The translations under genes and the position numbers were made by a program. Source: Nocardioides sp. Root122 (GTDB lineage Bacteria; Actinomycetota; Actinomycetes; Propionibacteriales; Nocardioidaceae). Taken from it: 64,000 bases of DNA. The notes under the pieces are model-generated. The model saw nothing but the letters and a program-made list of their open reading frames with translations, had not been told where the DNA came from and searched no databases. This document shows positions 63,257 to 64,000 of the stretch, in pieces; the stretch's first letter is position 1; each line of letters begins with the position of its first letter. The stretch covers positions 675,033 through 739,032 of the forward strand of contig NZ_LMDE01000001.1 in NCBI RefSeq assembly GCF_001425025.1, written 5' to 3'.

Positions 63257-64000
63257 ATGACCCTTGTCAAACACATCTCGATGCGAGTGCCGTGGCGTGA
63301 CCAGCCGTGGGACGACAAGGTGTGTCGCGCTCCCCTGGACAACAGCTCGTGTCTGCTGCTCAAGAACATCGGTGACAAGCGCGACGACCCCTGGGAGCTG
63401 GAGGTTGCCGGAACATCCATCGCCGACCTGCACTCGCCGGAGCGCTTGCCGTGTCTCAGCGAGCGGGGCAGTTTCATGTCTTCACACGGTTACACGGTGA
63501 CCAAGGAACACCCGTACCGCGTCAACCGAGCCCTCAAGGGGCACTTGCATCCGACCACGGTGACGGTTCCGCCGTACGCCTTCGAGGGTGTGCCATTTCG
63601 CTGGCTCAGCAGGGAGACCGTCGACGAAGAACTGTGGCGGGAGGTGGATGACTACCGCCCGGAGCGCGAAGACCACGCTCACAGCGTGCTCAAGTTCACC
63701 CCGGGTTGGTTGATGGATGGGCACAATCAGCGAGCCCTGATCTCGAGGTTCTTCGCCGACGTCGTCCCGGATGCCAGTCTTGTGCTGGTCTACCTGAAGC
63801 ACTCCCCACTGCAGGAAGAGTCGACCCAGCGGCTGCTTGTTGGAGCTGCCCTCGTCACCTCTGTGACCGCCCCTGCGATGTGGAATCAGTCGGGCGACCA
63901 ACCGTTCGATTCGTCCATGTGGGAAACGCTCGTCGGCCACAGCCTGCGGCCGGACCAGAAGCAGGGCATCCTCCTTCCCTACCAAGAACTGGTTCCCCTG
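63257..64000 (+). CDS. Unrecognised protein of the defence operon (3' end outside window)
   Basis: An open frame of 248 codons with no stop before the edge, ATG 63257, with GAGGAGG five bases upstream and 13 bp after res. It opens MTLVKHISMRVPWRDQPWDD and KVCRAPLDNSSCLLLKNIGD, with a W-x-x-x-x-W-x-x-x-x-C pattern and paired cysteines, then SPERLPCLSERGSFM, a HPYRVN block and VPPYAFEGVPFRWLSRETVDEE. This looks like a conserved N-terminal module ahead of a larger protein, since ATPase motifs are not reached. Its place in the operon suggests a further defence component, possibly another helicase or ATPase; that is inference. Confidence 0.7.
   Translation, partial: MTLVKHISMRVPWRDQPWDDKVCRAPLDNSSCLLLKNIGDKRDDPWELEVAGTSIADLHSPERLPCLSERGSFMSSHGYTVTKEHPYRVNRALKGHLHPTTVTVPPYAFEGVPFRWLSRETVDEELWREVDDYRPEREDHAHSVLKFTPGWLMDGHNQRALISRFFADVVPDASLVLVYLKHSPLQEESTQRLLVGAALVTSVTAPAMWNQSGDQPFDSSMWETLVGHSLRPDQKQGILLPYQELVPL

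Noticed and set aside
53283..64000. Complete DISARM or BREX system
   Set aside because: No DrmA (DUF1998), DrmB, PglZ or BrxC protein is present. SNF2 plus methyltransferase alone is not enough, and Mod-Res have clear type III signatures.

Overview
The window is chromosomal DNA from a high-GC actinobacterium, most likely Nocardioidaceae (Nocardioides or a close relative). This rests on strong G/C preference at third codon positions, many GTG starts, a pmt / rsmI / tatD / rpfB / ksgA / ispE block in the order known from mycobacteria, a lexA / LysM gene / nrdR / nrdJ block also typical of actinobacteria, and a gluABCD-type glutamate importer. The genus is inferred from style and gene content, not from a marker gene. 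No rRNA, tRNA, CRISPR array, integrase or transposase was seen.

Layout. 1-4893: a truncated secreted Ig-like protein, a membrane protein behind a perfect hairpin, an acyltransferase, a small acidic-poor hypothetical and protein O-mannosyltransferase. 4948-14051: rsmI-tatD, rpfB, ksgA-ispE, an NfeD-like/flotillin pair and an ABC-F ATPase. 14159-19396: a MarR regulator with two operator-like sites, a tam-type methyltransferase with a VOC protein, a sulfur operon (sqr, dsrC/tusE-like, dsrE2-like) behind a CsoR-type palindrome, a P-loop kinase-like protein and a DUF4442 protein. 19468-22838: gluABCD on the minus strand. 22939-32308: a 2H phosphoesterase, a GH16 glycosidase, miaB, an AbiEi/DUF559-type protein, NUDIX and MT0933-type antitoxin genes, miaA, a RibD-like reductase and gamma-glutamyltransferase. 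32609-42493: dapF, an SDR, a NYN-domain protein, a secreted TSP3-repeat protein, hflX, a fused secDF, a 43-residue membrane peptide and a DinG-type helicase. 42509-53225: a DivIVA-like membrane protein with a sulfotransferase, a ferredoxin-reductase-like flavoprotein, lexA, an SDR, an SOS-controlled LysM protein, a lipoprotein/PKD-like pair, nrdR and B12-dependent nrdJ. A textbook terminator at 53234-53280 closes this core region.

53283 to the end is a defence island: an HNH endonuclease, then a tightly packed operon of a SNF2 helicase, a DUF4391 protein, a type III-like DNA methyltransferase (Mod), a type III-like restriction helicase-nuclease (Res), and a further gene that runs off the window. 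Codon use here is visibly more A/T-tolerant than in the core, suggesting transfer. The two large ATP-driven motors around one modification enzyme make this the best candidate for an incompletely described system.

A second layer is a set of intergenic palindromic repeat families. Family A is an 18-bp unit at an exact 33-bp period (8081-8197, with a relative at 14742-14823). Family B is a 45-bp palindrome (14101, 47540, 48961). Family C is a 41-bp palindrome (26565, 27642, 49025). Family D is a longer mosaic (32294-32573, 45024, about 47481). They sit at gene ends, often touching stop codons, and some pairs bracket single genes or gene pairs. Regulatory sites that can be read directly include five LexA boxes, paired NrdR boxes 31 bp apart and DasR-like sites.
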